Shown piece after piece: positions 8,453 to 17,463 of a DNA stretch of 28,015 bases. Under the pieces are notes generated by a model, which did no database searches, was not told where the DNA came from, and saw nothing but the letters and a program-made list of their open reading frames with translations. Source of the DNA: Albidovulum sp. (GTDB lineage: Bacteria; Pseudomonadota; Alphaproteobacteria; Rhodobacterales; Rhodobacteraceae); assembly GCA_030837825.1 (NCBI GenBank), contig JAUQYB010000032.1, forward strand, positions 1 to 28,015, read 5' to 3'. A program made the position numbers and the translations under genes. The stretch's first letter is position 1. Each line of letters begins with the position of its first letter.

Positions 8453-9340
8453 TCAGGGTTTCGCCTGCGGCAGGCGCACCCTCAGCCGCTTGATCCGGCG
8501 GGGATCGGCGTCGACCACCTCGAACTCGGCGCCGCTGTCATGCGGGATCACCTCGCCGCGCGCGGGCACCCGGCCCACGAGCATGAAGACCAGACCGCCC
8601 AGGGTGTCGATTTCCTCATCCTCTTCGGGGGCGGCGAGCTTCATCCCGATCTCGGCCTCGAACTCGGCGAGCGGGGCGCGCGCCTGGACGATGTATTGCC
8701 CGGGCTTTTCCTCGCTCCAAAGTCCGTCTTCCGAGGTGTCGTGTTCGTCCTCGATCTCTCCGATCACGGTCTCGACCAGATCCTCGAGCGTCACCAGCCC
8801 ATCCACGCCGCCGTATTCGTCGATGACCAAAGCCATGTGGATGCGGTCGGTCTGCATCTTCTGCAACAGCACCCCGATCGGCATGGACGGCGGCGCATAA
8901 AGCAGGGGCCGCAGCATCTTCCTTAGGTTGAAGCGCGGCTTCGGGTCGGAGAACGCCTGCTGAAGCGCGAGGTCCTTGAGGTGGATCAGCCCGATCGGGC
9001 TGTCCAGCGTGCCCTTGAAGACCGGCAGGCGAGAAAAGCCGCTTTCGCGGAACGTCGCCACCAGTTCGTCAAGCGTGGCGCTCGCCGGGACGGCGGCGAT
9101 TTCCGCCTTCGGGATCGCCACGTCCTCCACCCGCATCCGGCGCAGATTGCCGATCCCGGGGGGTGTCGCAGCCGGAGCCGGCTGCGATGCGCCGGCGGCC
9201 GGGGGGTCCACGTCTTCACCGTCGCTTTCCGAAGGGGATAGGGCATCGATGATCCGGCCGAAGAAGCCGCGCTGCCCGCTACTGTCCGATGGGTCGGGCG
9301 CCTCCTGCGCCACGGTAGACCCGTCCAAGCTGTCGCCCAT
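8453..9340 (-). CDS. corC: CBS-domain CorC/HlyC-type protein
   Basis: The 295-residue soluble protein has an acidic, Pro/Ala-rich N-terminal stretch (about 1-60), a CBS pair (about 67-200; markers IPKAEIAAV, GFSRLPVFKG, PIGLIHLKDL, VIDEYGGVDGLVTLEDLVE) and a C-terminal CorC_HlyC domain (about 215-290; DTLGGLVFMLVGRVPARGE). It lacks a DUF21 membrane domain, as does the E. coli CorC (YbeX) found beside ybeY and lnt. The family is linked to magnesium/cobalt efflux and ribosome or envelope functions, but its exact role is unsettled. The ATG at 9340 is chosen for its GGAAAGGAT ribosome site; a GTG at 9385 overlapping the ybeY stop is the alternative. Confidence 0.88.
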   Translation of the reverse strand: MGDSLDGSTVAQEAPDPSDSSGQRGFFGRIIDALSPSESDGEDVDPPAAGASQPAPAATPPGIGNLRRMRVEDVAIPKAEIAAVPASATLDELVATFRESGFSRLPVFKGTLDSPIGLIHLKDLALQQAFSDPKPRFNLRKMLRPLLYAPPSMPIGVLLQKMQTDRIHMALVIDEYGGVDGLVTLEDLVETVIGEIEDEHDTSEDGLWSEEKPGQYIVQARAPLAEFEAEIGMKLAAPEEDEEIDTLGGLVFMLVGRVPARGEVIPHDSGAEFEVVDADPRRIKRLRVRLPQAKP

Positions 9341-9381
9341 TGATCCTTTCCAAATCTCCCCGCCGCGGCTGCCGCGCCGGT

Positions 9382-9900
9382 TCACTCATATGGGTTTGCC
9401 AGACCCAGTTTGGCAAGTATGCGGATTTCCGCGGCCTCCATCAGTGCCGCATCGCCGTCGCGCAGATGGTCATACCCAAGCAGATGCAGCAGTCCGTGCA
9501 CCAGAAGGTGCATGACGTGATCGCCCATCGGCCGGCCCTGCTCGGCGGCTTCCCGCTCACAGGTTTCCCAGGCGATGGCGATGTCGCCGAGTTCTTCCGG
9601 CATTTCCGCGGCACCCGGCAGCGGCCGGTCGGGCCTGCCGCCGTCGCGGTCCGCACCGCGTTCCTCGGACGGCCAGGACAGCACGTTGGTCGGCTGCGGC
9701 TTGCCGCGGAAATCGGCGTTGAGCGCCGCGATGCGGGTATCGGAACAGCCGAGCAGACTGACGAGAAAGCCGGTGCCGGACAGGGCCTGATCGTCAAGCA
9801 CCGCGCGGGCCGCCGTCTCGGCCATCTCGTCAAGTCCGAACGCCTGCCAGCGCGCGTCCTCGGCCAGGATGTCAACCAGCGGCTCCATCGTCCCGGTCAT
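9382..9900 (-). CDS. ybeY: Endoribonuclease YbeY
   Basis: YbeY is a zinc-dependent endoribonuclease acting in 16S rRNA 3'-end maturation and 70S quality control. The motif HLLVHGLLHLLGYDH supplies the three zinc-ligand histidines H135, H139 and H145 (counted from the ATG at 9900). The upstream block LNADFRGKPQPTNVLSWP is also characteristic. The 172-residue length is normal. The start is ambiguous: ATGs at 9900 and 9888 both lie inside the 3' end of phoH, which ends at 9872, so translation is probably coupled. A segment rich in Arg/Asp/Pro (about 80-98) is an insertion typical of some alphaproteobacterial versions. Confidence 0.94.
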   Translation of the reverse strand: MTGTMEPLVDILAEDARWQAFGLDEMAETAARAVLDDQALSGTGFLVSLLGCSDTRIAALNADFRGKPQPTNVLSWPSEERGADRDGGRPDRPLPGAAEMPEELGDIAIAWETCEREAAEQGRPMGDHVMHLLVHGLLHLLGYDHLRDGDAALMEAAEIRILAKLGLANPYE

Positions 9901-10891
9901 AGGCTTCGATGATGCGGGCCACAAGCGGGTGGCGGACGACGTCCTTCGCGGTGAAGTAGTTGAAGCTAACCCCTTTCACGCCCTTCAGGATTCGCTCGGC
10001 ATCGGCGAGGCCCGAGGCGGTGCCCTTCGGCAGATCGACCTGCGTGCGGTCGCCGGTGACAACCATGCGGCTGCCTTCGCCCAGCCGGGTCAGGAACATC
10101 TTCATCTGCATGGTGGTCGCGTTCTGCGCCTCGTCCAGCACGACGAAGGCATTGGCCAATGTCCGGCCGCGCATGAAGGCCAGGGGCGCGATCTCGATCC
10201 GCTTCTCGCCCATCAGCTTTTCCACCTGCTTGGCGGGCAGGAAATCGTTCAGCGCGTCATAGAGCGGCTGCATGTAGGGATCGACCTTTTCCTTCATGTC
10301 GCCGGGAAGGAAGCCCAGACGCTCGCCCGCCTCCACCGCCGGGCGGCTGAGGACGATCCGGTCGACATGGCCGCCGATCATCATCGTCACGCCCACCGCG
10401 ACGGCGAGATAGGTCTTGCCGGTGCCGGCCGGGCCGATCCCGAACACCAGTTCGTTGGAGAAGAGGTTCTTGACATAGGCTTTCTGCGCCTCGGTCCGGG
10501 GCTCGACCTGTTTCTTGCGCGTGCGCAGCTCGTAGCGACCGCCGGCGAACATCTCGAGCTGTTCGTCGAGGCTCGGCACGTCGGAACGCCCGCCCTCGCC
10601 CATCCGGAGCGCCGCGTCGATCTCGCCGGCGTCGATCGGCCTGCCGGTCTGGAGCCTGGCATAGAGGCCGCTCAGCACCGCTGCCGCCCGCGTCCGCGCC
10701 TCCAGCGCCCCCACGACGGCGATCTGGTTGCCGCGCCTGAGGATATGAACCCCGAGTTGATGCTCGATCTGCGCCAGGTTGCGGTCAAACTCTCCGCACA
10801 GGTCGATCAACAGGCGATTGTCGGCGAATTCCAGCAATGTCTCGTGCAGGTCTTCGGGACGCGGCGGCGGGGTCAAGGCGCTGATGCCCAA
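9872..10891 (-). CDS. phoH: PhoH-like ATPase
   Basis: This 339-residue cytosolic protein has an N-terminal KH-like region (about 15-85) and a PhoH P-loop ATPase domain (about 130-330). Walker A is GPAGTGKT (153-160) and Walker B is VVLDEAQ (250-256), followed by NATTMQMKMFLTRLG and TGDRTQVDLP. The family is thought to work in RNA metabolism, partly because it is fixed next to ybeY. The start codon is TTG at 10891, supported by AAGGAG six nt upstream. The gap of 126 nt to miaB contains the miaB terminator, so phoH probably heads a phoH-ybeY-corC-lnt operon. Confidence 0.95.
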   Translation of the reverse strand: MGISALTPPPRPEDLHETLLEFADNRLLIDLCGEFDRNLAQIEHQLGVHILRRGNQIAVVGALEARTRAAAVLSGLYARLQTGRPIDAGEIDAALRMGEGGRSDVPSLDEQLEMFAGGRYELRTRKKQVEPRTEAQKAYVKNLFSNELVFGIGPAGTGKTYLAVAVGVTMMIGGHVDRIVLSRPAVEAGERLGFLPGDMKEKVDPYMQPLYDALNDFLPAKQVEKLMGEKRIEIAPLAFMRGRTLANAFVVLDEAQNATTMQMKMFLTRLGEGSRMVVTGDRTQVDLPKGTASGLADAERILKGVKGVSFNYFTAKDVVRHPLVARIIEAYDRDDGAAG

Positions 10892-10984
10892 GCAAGTCTC
10901 CTTCAGACAGGCGGTCCTGTATGAAATGGTGCCTCTGCTTGGAAATCAAAGCAAGAGATCGGCACAGAATTGTGGCGGCCGACG

Positions 10985-11011
10985 AAAAAAGTGCCGGCGG
11001 CCCGTCGCCGG
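10985..11011 (-). terminator. Intrinsic terminator after miaB
   Basis: On the minus strand CCGGCG (11011-11006) and CGCCGG (10999-10994) form a 6-bp GC stem with a 6-nt loop. GCAC and an uninterrupted T6 (10990-10985) follow. The stem begins 7 nt after the miaB stop. This is the cleanest intrinsic terminator among the housekeeping genes of the window and makes phoH independent of miaB. Confidence 0.8.
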
Positions 11012-11017
11012 TGCGGG

Positions 11018-12328
11018 TCAGGCGATCTCGCCCGCCAGAGAGTTCGGGGCGGAGGCGGTTATCTTCACCCGTGCGATCGTGCCGGGGGGGGCATCGGTCT
11101 TCACGTGAACCGCCTGAAGGTAGTCCGACTTGCCGACCATCTGGCCCGCCATCCGCCCCGGCTTCTCGAACAGGACCGACACCTCGCGCCCGACCATCGC
11201 CGCCTGCGCCGCCCGCTGCTGCCCGGTCAGTAGCGTCTGGAGCGTCTGGAGCCGCGCATCGGCGACATCGGCGGGCACGGGGGGCTTCTCGGCCGCCGGG
11301 GTGCCGGGCCGGGCGGAATACCTGAATGAATAGGCCATACCGTAGTTCACGGCGCGGATCAGGTCGAGCGTGGCGGCGAAATCGGCATCCGACTCGCCGG
11401 GGAAACCGACGATGAAGTCGCCCGAAAGCATCATGTCGGGCCGGGCCGCGCGGATCTTCTCGACCAGCCGCAGGTAGTCCTCCGCCCTGTGCTTTCGCGC
11501 CATCGCCCTCAGGATCCGGTCGGAGCCGGACTGCACCGGCAGGTGCAGGTAGGGCATGAGCTTCCGCTCCTCGCCATGCGCGGCGATCAGGTCGTCGGTC
11601 ATGTCGTTGGGGTGCGAGGTCGTGTAGCGAATGCGGTCGAGTCCGTCGATGCGGGCAAGCTCCCGCACCAGCCGCGCCAGCGACCAGTCCCCGTCGGGGC
11701 CCGCGCCGTGATAGCCGTTGACGTTCTGGCCCAGAAGCGTGATCTCGCGCACGCCCTTTTCCACCAGGCCGCGGGCCTCCTTCATCACCCGCCCGGCGGG
11801 GCGCGAGACCTCGGCGCCGCGGGTATAGGGGACGACGCAGAAGGCACAGAACTTGTCGCAGCCCTCCTGCACGGTCAGAAAGGCGGTCGGCCGCGCCAGG
11901 GTCCTGGGCCGATCAGGCAGGTAATCGAACTTGTCCTCGGGCGGAAAGTCGGTGTCGACGGTCTTTTGACCGCGCTCGGCGGCCTTCGCCATCGCCGGCA
12001 GGCGGTGATAGCTCTGCGGCCCGACGACAAGGTCCACGAGCGGCATCCGCCGCAGGATTTCCGCACCCTCGGCCTGCGCGACGCAACCCGCCACGCCGAT
12101 CTTCAGGTCGGGCCGTTCCGCCTTGAGCGGCTTGAGCCGCCCGAGGTCGGAATAAAGCTTTTCGGCCGCCTTCTCGCGGATGTGACAGGTGTTCAGGAGC
12201 ACCATGTCGGCCTCCTCCAACGCCTCGGTCGTGACATAACCCTCCGCGCCCAGCGCCTCGGCCATGCGCTCGCTGTCGTAGACGTTCATCTGACAGCCGT
12301 AGGTCTTGATGAAGAGCTTCCTGGTCAC
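11018..12328 (-). CDS. miaB: tRNA-2-methylthio-N6-dimethylallyladenosine synthase
   Basis: MiaB is a radical-SAM methylthiotransferase that adds a methylthio group to i6A37 of tRNAs reading UNN codons. The 436-residue protein has the N-terminal UPF0004 domain with cluster cysteines C12, C48 and C82 ([22 protein letters not shown]). The radical-SAM core carries the CxxxCxxC motif at C157, C161 and C164 ([10 protein letters not shown]). A C-terminal TRAM domain spans about 373-435. The first residues [20 protein letters not shown] match the family start. Length is normal. It has its own terminator and lies at the edge of the housekeeping block. Confidence 0.97.
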   Translation of the reverse strand: MTRKLFIKTYGCQMNVYDSERMAEALGAEGYVTTEALEEADMVLLNTCHIREKAAEKLYSDLGRLKPLKAERPDLKIGVAGCVAQAEGAEILRRMPLVDLVVGPQSYHRLPAMAKAAERGQKTVDTDFPPEDKFDYLPDRPRTLARPTAFLTVQEGCDKFCAFCVVPYTRGAEVSRPAGRVMKEARGLVEKGVREITLLGQNVNGYHGAGPDGDWSLARLVRELARIDGLDRIRYTTSHPNDMTDDLIAAHGEERKLMPYLHLPVQSGSDRILRAMARKHRAEDYLRLVEKIRAARPDMMLSGDFIVGFPGESDADFAATLDLIRAVNYGMAYSFRYSARPGTPAAEKPPVPADVADARLQTLQTLLTGQQRAAQAAMVGREVSVLFEKPGRMAGQMVGKSDYLQAVHVKTDAPPGTIARVKITASAPNSLAGEIA

Positions 12329-12450
12329 GGACGGATCGCTTTCGGGCAGAAGGTCCGCGCTTCCTACACCCGATCGCGGCCCCCCGGCAACCGCTCAGGC
12401 CTCGAGCGGCGGGCCGGGCCGCGTGGGCGAAGAGCTGTTCACAAAGGACA

Positions 12451-12475
12451 GGTGCCCCTGCTTTCAGCCGGCACC
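12451..12475 (-). terminator. Possible terminator of the aap-type operon
   Basis: GGTGCC (12451-12456) and GGCACC (12470-12475) can pair across a 13-nt loop 19 nt past the aapP stop. The minus strand then reads TGTCCTTTGTG, a poor T-tract. The rest of the 166-nt gap to miaB shows no promoter I can identify, although one for miaB is expected. Confidence 0.4.
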
Positions 12476-12494
12476 AGGAGACGGAACCACTGGC

Positions 12495-13241
<747 letters not shown>

Positions 13242-13245
13242 CGGA

Positions 13246-14331
13246 TCATTCCTTGCGTTGGCCGGCGTTCATCCGGGATTCGAGATAGGCGCCATAGCGC
13301 GACAGGCCGAAGACGAAGCTGAAGTAGATCACCGAGATGAAGGCGTAGACCTCGACATAGGCGAACTTCCATTCACCGGTCTGGAAGGCGGCGTTGGCTG
13401 CCGCCAGAAGCTCGACAAAACCGACGACGACGACCAGGGAGGTTTCCATGAAGGTGATGACGAACTGGTTGATCGTGGCCGGGAGGGCAAGGCGGAACGC
13501 CTGAGGCAGGACGATGCGTCCGGTGCGCTGCCAATAGGTCAGGCCCAGCGCCTTCGCGGCCTCTTCCTGCCCGTTCGGAATGCCCTGGAAGCCGCCGCGG
13601 ATGATCTCGGCCTGATAGGCGGCGAAGAAGAGCGCGCCACCGAAGATCACCCGGTAGAGCTTCGGCCCGTTCAGCGCATCGGGCAACATGAAGGGCAGGA
13701 CGATGGCAAAGGTGAACAGGATCGACAGAAGCGGCAGCGAACGCACCGTGTCGATCAGGAGACCCGAAACACGGGATATGACCGGCAGGTCCGACCGCCG
13801 CATCAAGGCGAGCGCGATTGCCATCGGCATGCCCAGGACCGAGGTCGCGACGAAGATGAACAGCGTCAGCGGAAGGCCGCCCCATTGCTGTTCGTTCACC
13901 GGCGCAAGGCCGAACACCCCGCCGCGCATCAGGATGTAGAAGAGGGCAGTGCCAAGAACCCATGTCGCTGCGAGGCGGCCAAAGGTCCAGAATTTCGGCA
14001 AACAACTGAGAAAGATCACGATGATCACGACCAGACAGGCCAGCGCCGAACGCCACTGCTCCTCATACGGGTAAAGGCCGAAAAGGATCACCCGCCAGCG
14101 CGCCGCGATCACCGACCAGCAGGCCCCGCCGCTGGCCACGCATTCAGCCTGCCTGGCGGTTGCCGAAAAGCTGGCCCGCAGCACCGCCCAGTCAAGGATG
14201 GTCCAGCCGATCCACAGCAGGAAGGCCACGCTGAGGAGCGTCATCACCCCGGATGGAAGCGACCCGAAATAGTCCGCCCGCAGACGGGACAGCAACCGGC
14301 GCCTCGGGTTCAGCGCGACCCGGCTGGTCAT
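13246..14331 (-). CDS. aapM: Polar amino acid ABC transporter permease (AapM/BztC type)
   Basis: The 361-residue inner-membrane protein pairs with AapQ to form the translocation channel. It has an N-terminal membrane segment (about 29-50), a periplasmic stretch with a likely disulfide (C123/C131-type pair, [10 protein letters not shown]), then a MetI-like core. The EAA loop that docks the ATPase is [23 protein letters not shown]. The long N-terminal extension compared with HisM/GlnP is the mark of the Aap/Bzt branch. It overlaps aapQ by ATGA at 14328-14331 and leads into aapP after 4 nt. Confidence 0.9.
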   Translation of the reverse strand: MTSRVALNPRRRLLSRLRADYFGSLPSGVMTLLSVAFLLWIGWTILDWAVLRASFSATARQAECVASGGACWSVIAARWRVILFGLYPYEEQWRSALACLVVIIVIFLSCLPKFWTFGRLAATWVLGTALFYILMRGGVFGLAPVNEQQWGGLPLTLFIFVATSVLGMPMAIALALMRRSDLPVISRVSGLLIDTVRSLPLLSILFTFAIVLPFMLPDALNGPKLYRVIFGGALFFAAYQAEIIRGGFQGIPNGQEEAAKALGLTYWQRTGRIVLPQAFRLALPATINQFVITFMETSLVVVVGFVELLAAANAAFQTGEWKFAYVEVYAFISVIYFSFVFGLSRYGAYLESRMNAGQRKE

Positions 14332-15506
14332 GCGGCCCCCCCGGTCTGACGGCCCTTCAACGCGATTGCCCGGTTCAGGCGGTTCAGAACCGAAGACAGC
14401 GAGAAGTTGATGAGAAGGAAGCCCGCCATCAGAAGACCGATGAACTCGATCGTCTGGCCCGAATGGTTGATCGAGGTGGCGATGACCATGAAGAAGTCGG
14501 AAAAGCCGACCGCGATGCCAAGCGTGGTCGCCTTGATCAGCCAGACATACTGGTTGATCAGGATCGGCAGCATGGCCCGGAACGCCAGCGGCATCCGCAC
14601 GCGGGAAAACACCTGCCAGGGGGAAAGGCCGAGCGCGCGCGCCGCCTCGGTCTGGCCACGGCCGACGGCCTTGAAGCCGCCGCGGACGATTTCGCCGATA
14701 TAGGCGGCGCCGTAGGTGATGATGGTGACGGCGAGGCTGTAGAATTCCGGCTGAATGCGGAAGCCGCCTTGGACCTTCAGGCCTTGCGGCTGCGGCAGGC
14801 TGAGCCAGGGCGCGGTGGGATCAAGGCCCAGAAACAGCACCAGCGCCGCCGCCGCCATTCCGACCCCGACCGCCGTCAGCATGAGCCTGCGTCGCGGGGC
14901 GGCGTCCAGCGCGCGAAACCGCCGCGAGAACAGGATCCAGAGACAGGCGGCCACCCCGAGAACCCCGAAAAGGACCGCTAGTGCCGTCGTCCCCCGGCTG
15001 ACCGCCAGCCCGGGCACGTAGATGCCACGCGACGACAGCAGGAAGCCTCCGGCCTCGATCGCCTGGCGGGGGGGCGGCAGGCTGTTGGCAACGGTGTACC
15101 AGAAGAAAAGCTGCACGATCACCGGCAGGTTGCGGAACAGCTCGATGTAGATCGTGCCCATCAGCCGGACGGAAGGATTGCGCGCCGTGCGCATCAGCCC
15201 GACCGCAAGGCCCAGAACCGTTGCCCCGGCCAGCCCGATGACACCCATGAACAGCGTGTTCATCAGCCCCAGGACCAGATACCACCAATAGGGGTCCGTC
15301 GGTCCGGCGGGCAGAAGGGTGAAGTTCATCTCCCAACTGGTGGATTTCCACAGGAAGTCGAAGCCGGATGTCAGCCCCTGCGCTGCAAGGTTGGCCCGCG
15401 TGGTCACGATGCCCAGAACGATGAGGGTGCCAAGGGCGGCAACGAAAACGGCCTGAAGCACCGCGTTCCGAACGGTCCGGCTTTTCCAGGAAAGCGCTCC
15501 GGCCAT
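14328..15506 (-). CDS. aapQ: Polar amino acid ABC transporter permease (AapQ/BztB type)
   Basis: This 392-residue inner-membrane permease has one N-terminal membrane segment (about 14-35), a periplasmic region (LWKSTSWEMNF), then the core with LGLMNTLFMGVIG and ELFRNLPVIVQLFFWY. An Aap-type insert carries extra hydrophobic helices (about 168-235). The EAA motif is TEAARALGLSPWQVFSRVRMPLAFR, and LIKATTLGIAVGF follows. Such long permeases with the ELFRNLPVI box are typical of AapQ/BztB. It starts 63 nt after the binding-protein gene, across a stem-loop, and is coupled to aapM. Confidence 0.9.
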   Translation of the reverse strand: MAGALSWKSRTVRNAVLQAVFVAALGTLIVLGIVTTRANLAAQGLTSGFDFLWKSTSWEMNFTLLPAGPTDPYWWYLVLGLMNTLFMGVIGLAGATVLGLAVGLMRTARNPSVRLMGTIYIELFRNLPVIVQLFFWYTVANSLPPPRQAIEAGGFLLSSRGIYVPGLAVSRGTTALAVLFGVLGVAACLWILFSRRFRALDAAPRRRLMLTAVGVGMAAAALVLFLGLDPTAPWLSLPQPQGLKVQGGFRIQPEFYSLAVTIITYGAAYIGEIVRGGFKAVGRGQTEAARALGLSPWQVFSRVRMPLAFRAMLPILINQYVWLIKATTLGIAVGFSDFFMVIATSINHSGQTIEFIGLLMAGFLLINFSLSSVLNRLNRAIALKGRQTGGAA

Positions 15507-15519
15507 CTGACCTACCTCG

Positions 15520-15563
15520 TTCCGGCCATCGAAATGGCCGCGCCCGGAAAGACGCGGCCGGAA
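15520..15563 (-). other. Intercistronic stem-loop between the binding-protein and permease genes
   Basis: The 63-nt gap has an 8-bp outer repeat, TTCCGGCC (15520-15527) with GGCCGGAA (15556-15563). Inner alternatives are GGCCGCG (15536-15542) with CGCGGCC (15553-15559), and GGCCAT-TTCG-ATGGCC as a UUCG-type tetraloop hairpin on the minus strand. The pairings compete. Such hairpins after binding-protein genes often raise the level of the upstream message. No T-run follows, so full termination is unlikely. Confidence 0.6.
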
Positions 15564-15569
15564 GTTGTA

Positions 15570-16601
15570 TCAGTCAAAGACGAAGGGGAAGAGCACACCG
15601 CCGGCGTTCCAGAGCGCGGTCATATCGCGCGGCATCTTGTAGGGCGAGTCCTGTCCGATGCTCCGTTCGAAGATCTCGGAGTAGTTGCCGACGTTCTTGA
15701 TCACGTTGTAGGCCCAGTCGTCCGACAGACCGAGGCCCTTGCCGACACCCGGCGTCGCGCCCAGGAACTTGCCGACTTCGGCGGACTTGGGCGTTGCCTT
15801 CATCTCGTCGACATTGGCCGTGGTGATGCCTTCCTGTTCGGCGAAAAGCAGCGCCGAAAGCGTCCAGTTGGCGACGTCGACCCAGTTGTCGTCGCCCTGC
15901 CGCACGATCATCACCTCGGGTTCAAGGGCGAGAACGTCAGGCAGCAGGACATGGCTATCCGGCGCTTCGGACTGCGAGGCGGCAATCGCCAGCACCGGCC
16001 CCCATTGCGCGAAGGTGTCGCAACGGCCCGAGAAATAGGCGGCCTGAACCTCTTCATCCTTCTGGATCGGGACGATTTCCATCGTGATGCCGAGGCGCTG
16101 CAGATAGGACGAGACCTGTTGCTCGATTGTAGTCCCGGCCGGCAGGCAGACCGATCCGCCGTCGGCATCCTTCAGCGAGGTCAGCCCCAGTTCCTTGTGC
16201 GCCATGATCTTGGTGGTGCCGAGGTAGTAGCTGTTCGAAAACTGCAATCCAAGCTCGCCGTCGCGCGAGAGTGTGCCGCCGGATGCTTTGATGACGATGT
16301 CGATGTCGCCCGACTGCAAGGCCGGCCAGCGCTGCGCCCAGTCGATCGGCACGATGTTCGCCTTCGACGGGTCGCCGAAGATCGCGGTGGCGATGGCGCG
16401 GCACAGCTCGATGTCGAGGCCGTTCCAGTTGCCCTTGTCGTCGACCTCGGCGAAGCCCAGGTACGATCCGATGGCGCCAGGGCAGTTCAGCGTTCCGCGG
16501 GCCTGCACTTCCTTCAAGGTGTCGCCCGACTCCGCATGTGCCGCGGTCGCCGAGAGGGCAGCCGTCGCGGCGGCAAGTGTCAGCTTCATGATCTTGTTCA
16601 T
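15570..16601 (-). CDS. aapJ: Periplasmic amino-acid-type ABC substrate-binding protein (AapJ/BztA family, divergent)
   Basis: The 343-residue protein begins with a signal peptide cleaved after AHA (residue 23) and would capture the substrate in the periplasm. Family marks are GFAEVDDKGNWNGLDIELCRAIA (49-71 region), FGDPSKANIVPI, RWPALQSGDIDI, VRQGDDNWVDV and NYSEIFERSIGQDSP. Two stretches differ from AapJ as I recall it. The RNTTWTLSR segment is KASGGTLSR (105-113), and the YDGQGFMVRK segment is YLGTTKIMAHK (126-136). These lie in the ligand pocket, so the substrate probably differs from general L-amino acids. The ATG at 16601 with GGAAG upstream is preferred over a start at 16664. Confidence 0.88.
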   Translation of the reverse strand: MNKIMKLTLAAATAALSATAAHAESGDTLKEVQARGTLNCPGAIGSYLGFAEVDDKGNWNGLDIELCRAIATAIFGDPSKANIVPIDWAQRWPALQSGDIDIVIKASGGTLSRDGELGLQFSNSYYLGTTKIMAHKELGLTSLKDADGGSVCLPAGTTIEQQVSSYLQRLGITMEIVPIQKDEEVQAAYFSGRCDTFAQWGPVLAIAASQSEAPDSHVLLPDVLALEPEVMIVRQGDDNWVDVANWTLSALLFAEQEGITTANVDEMKATPKSAEVGKFLGATPGVGKGLGLSDDWAYNVIKNVGNYSEIFERSIGQDSPYKMPRDMTALWNAGGVLFPFVFD

Positions 16602-16680
16602 CTTCACTTCCCATGTTGATGGTTGAAACAGACGTTCGTTCCCTTGCACCGCGTCCGCCTGCATGACTGCCGGTGCCTTG

Positions 16681-16695
16681 CCCTGCGCGGCAGGG
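16681..16695 (-). other. Short perfect hairpin between SDR gene and aapJ
   Basis: CCCTGC (16681-16686) and GCAGGG (16690-16695) are perfectly complementary around GCG. It lies 11 nt past the SDR stop, in the 105-nt gap before aapJ. No T-run follows on the minus strand. It may stabilise or process the message ahead of the binding-protein gene. No clear promoter was seen in this gap. Confidence 0.4.
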
Positions 16696-16706
16696 AGAGA
16701 GACCGA

Positions 16707-17456
16707 TCAAGCGTAGATGTAACCACCGGAAACAATGATGTTTTCTCCGGTCATGTAGGTGTTCCTGGGCCCCCCGGCCATCAGGACCCATTCGGCGATC
16801 TCCGTCGGCAGGGCGCCGCGGCCAAGCGGGCTTGCCTTGGCCAGTTCCTCCAGGAAGCCGGACTGACGTGCCTTTTCGGTGGCCATGCCGGCCGGAGCGA
16901 CCGAGTTCACGAGGATGCCGTCCGCGGCAACGTATTCGGCGACCGACCGGGTCAGGCTGACCACCGCGGCCTTGGTGGCGGCGTAGTGGATGTTCTTCGG
17001 ATGCGCCTTGAACGCATCGACCGAGGTGATGTTGACGATCCTGCCGCGGACATGGGCCACCGGCTCCTGCGCCTTCATGTGGCCGATCGCCGCCACCATC
17101 ATGTGATAGGTGCCCTTGATGTTGATGGCGTTCGACAGATCCCACTCTTCATCGGTCACGCCCAGCGTCGGGCGGCGCGGATAGATCGCGGCGCTGTTGA
17201 CCAGCGTATCCACCCGGCCTAGGGCGGAGGCCACCTCGGCGAAAGCTGCGTGGGAGGCCGCCGCCGTGCGAATGTCGCAGGCCGCCGCCGCCGCCTTCAG
17301 GCCCTTCGCCCTTGCGCTTGCCAGGGCGGCTTCCGCCGCCTCGGCGTTGATGTCGATGATGCCGATGCCCGCCGCGCCATCCGCGACGGCCATCTCTGCC
17401 AGAAGCGCGCCGAGGCCTGCGCCGCCGCCCACGATCACGAGATTCAGGTTCTTCAT
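16707..17456 (-). CDS. SDR family oxidoreductase (NAD-type, putative)
   Basis: This 249-residue classical short-chain dehydrogenase has the cofactor loop GGGAGLG (10-16), the NSAA variant of NNAG (87-90) and a catalytic set S145, Y158, K162 (ITSVDAF, YAATK). The acidic D35 at the end of the second strand (IIDIN) suggests NAD rather than NADP. The C-terminus (TGENIIVSGGYIYA) is the usual dimer/tetramer tail. Its substrate is unknown; context suggests a hydroxy or keto intermediate of the catabolic pathway. GAGGACGAA precedes the ATG, 7 nt after the previous SDR gene ends, so the two are co-transcribed. Confidence 0.88.
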   Translation of the reverse strand: MKNLNLVIVGGGAGLGALLAEMAVADGAAGIGIIDINAEAAEAALASARAKGLKAAAAACDIRTAAASHAAFAEVASALGRVDTLVNSAAIYPRRPTLGVTDEEWDLSNAINIKGTYHMMVAAIGHMKAQEPVAHVRGRIVNITSVDAFKAHPKNIHYAATKAAVVSLTRSVAEYVAADGILVNSVAPAGMATEKARQSGFLEELAKASPLGRGALPTEIAEWVLMAGGPRNTYMTGENIIVSGGYIYA

Positions 17457-17463
17457 TTCGTCC

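Noticed and set aside
6921..8900. Long plus-strand frame opposite lnt and the corC-like gene
   Set aside because: Low-complexity charged translation with no recognisable domain; opposite strand is a confident Lnt.
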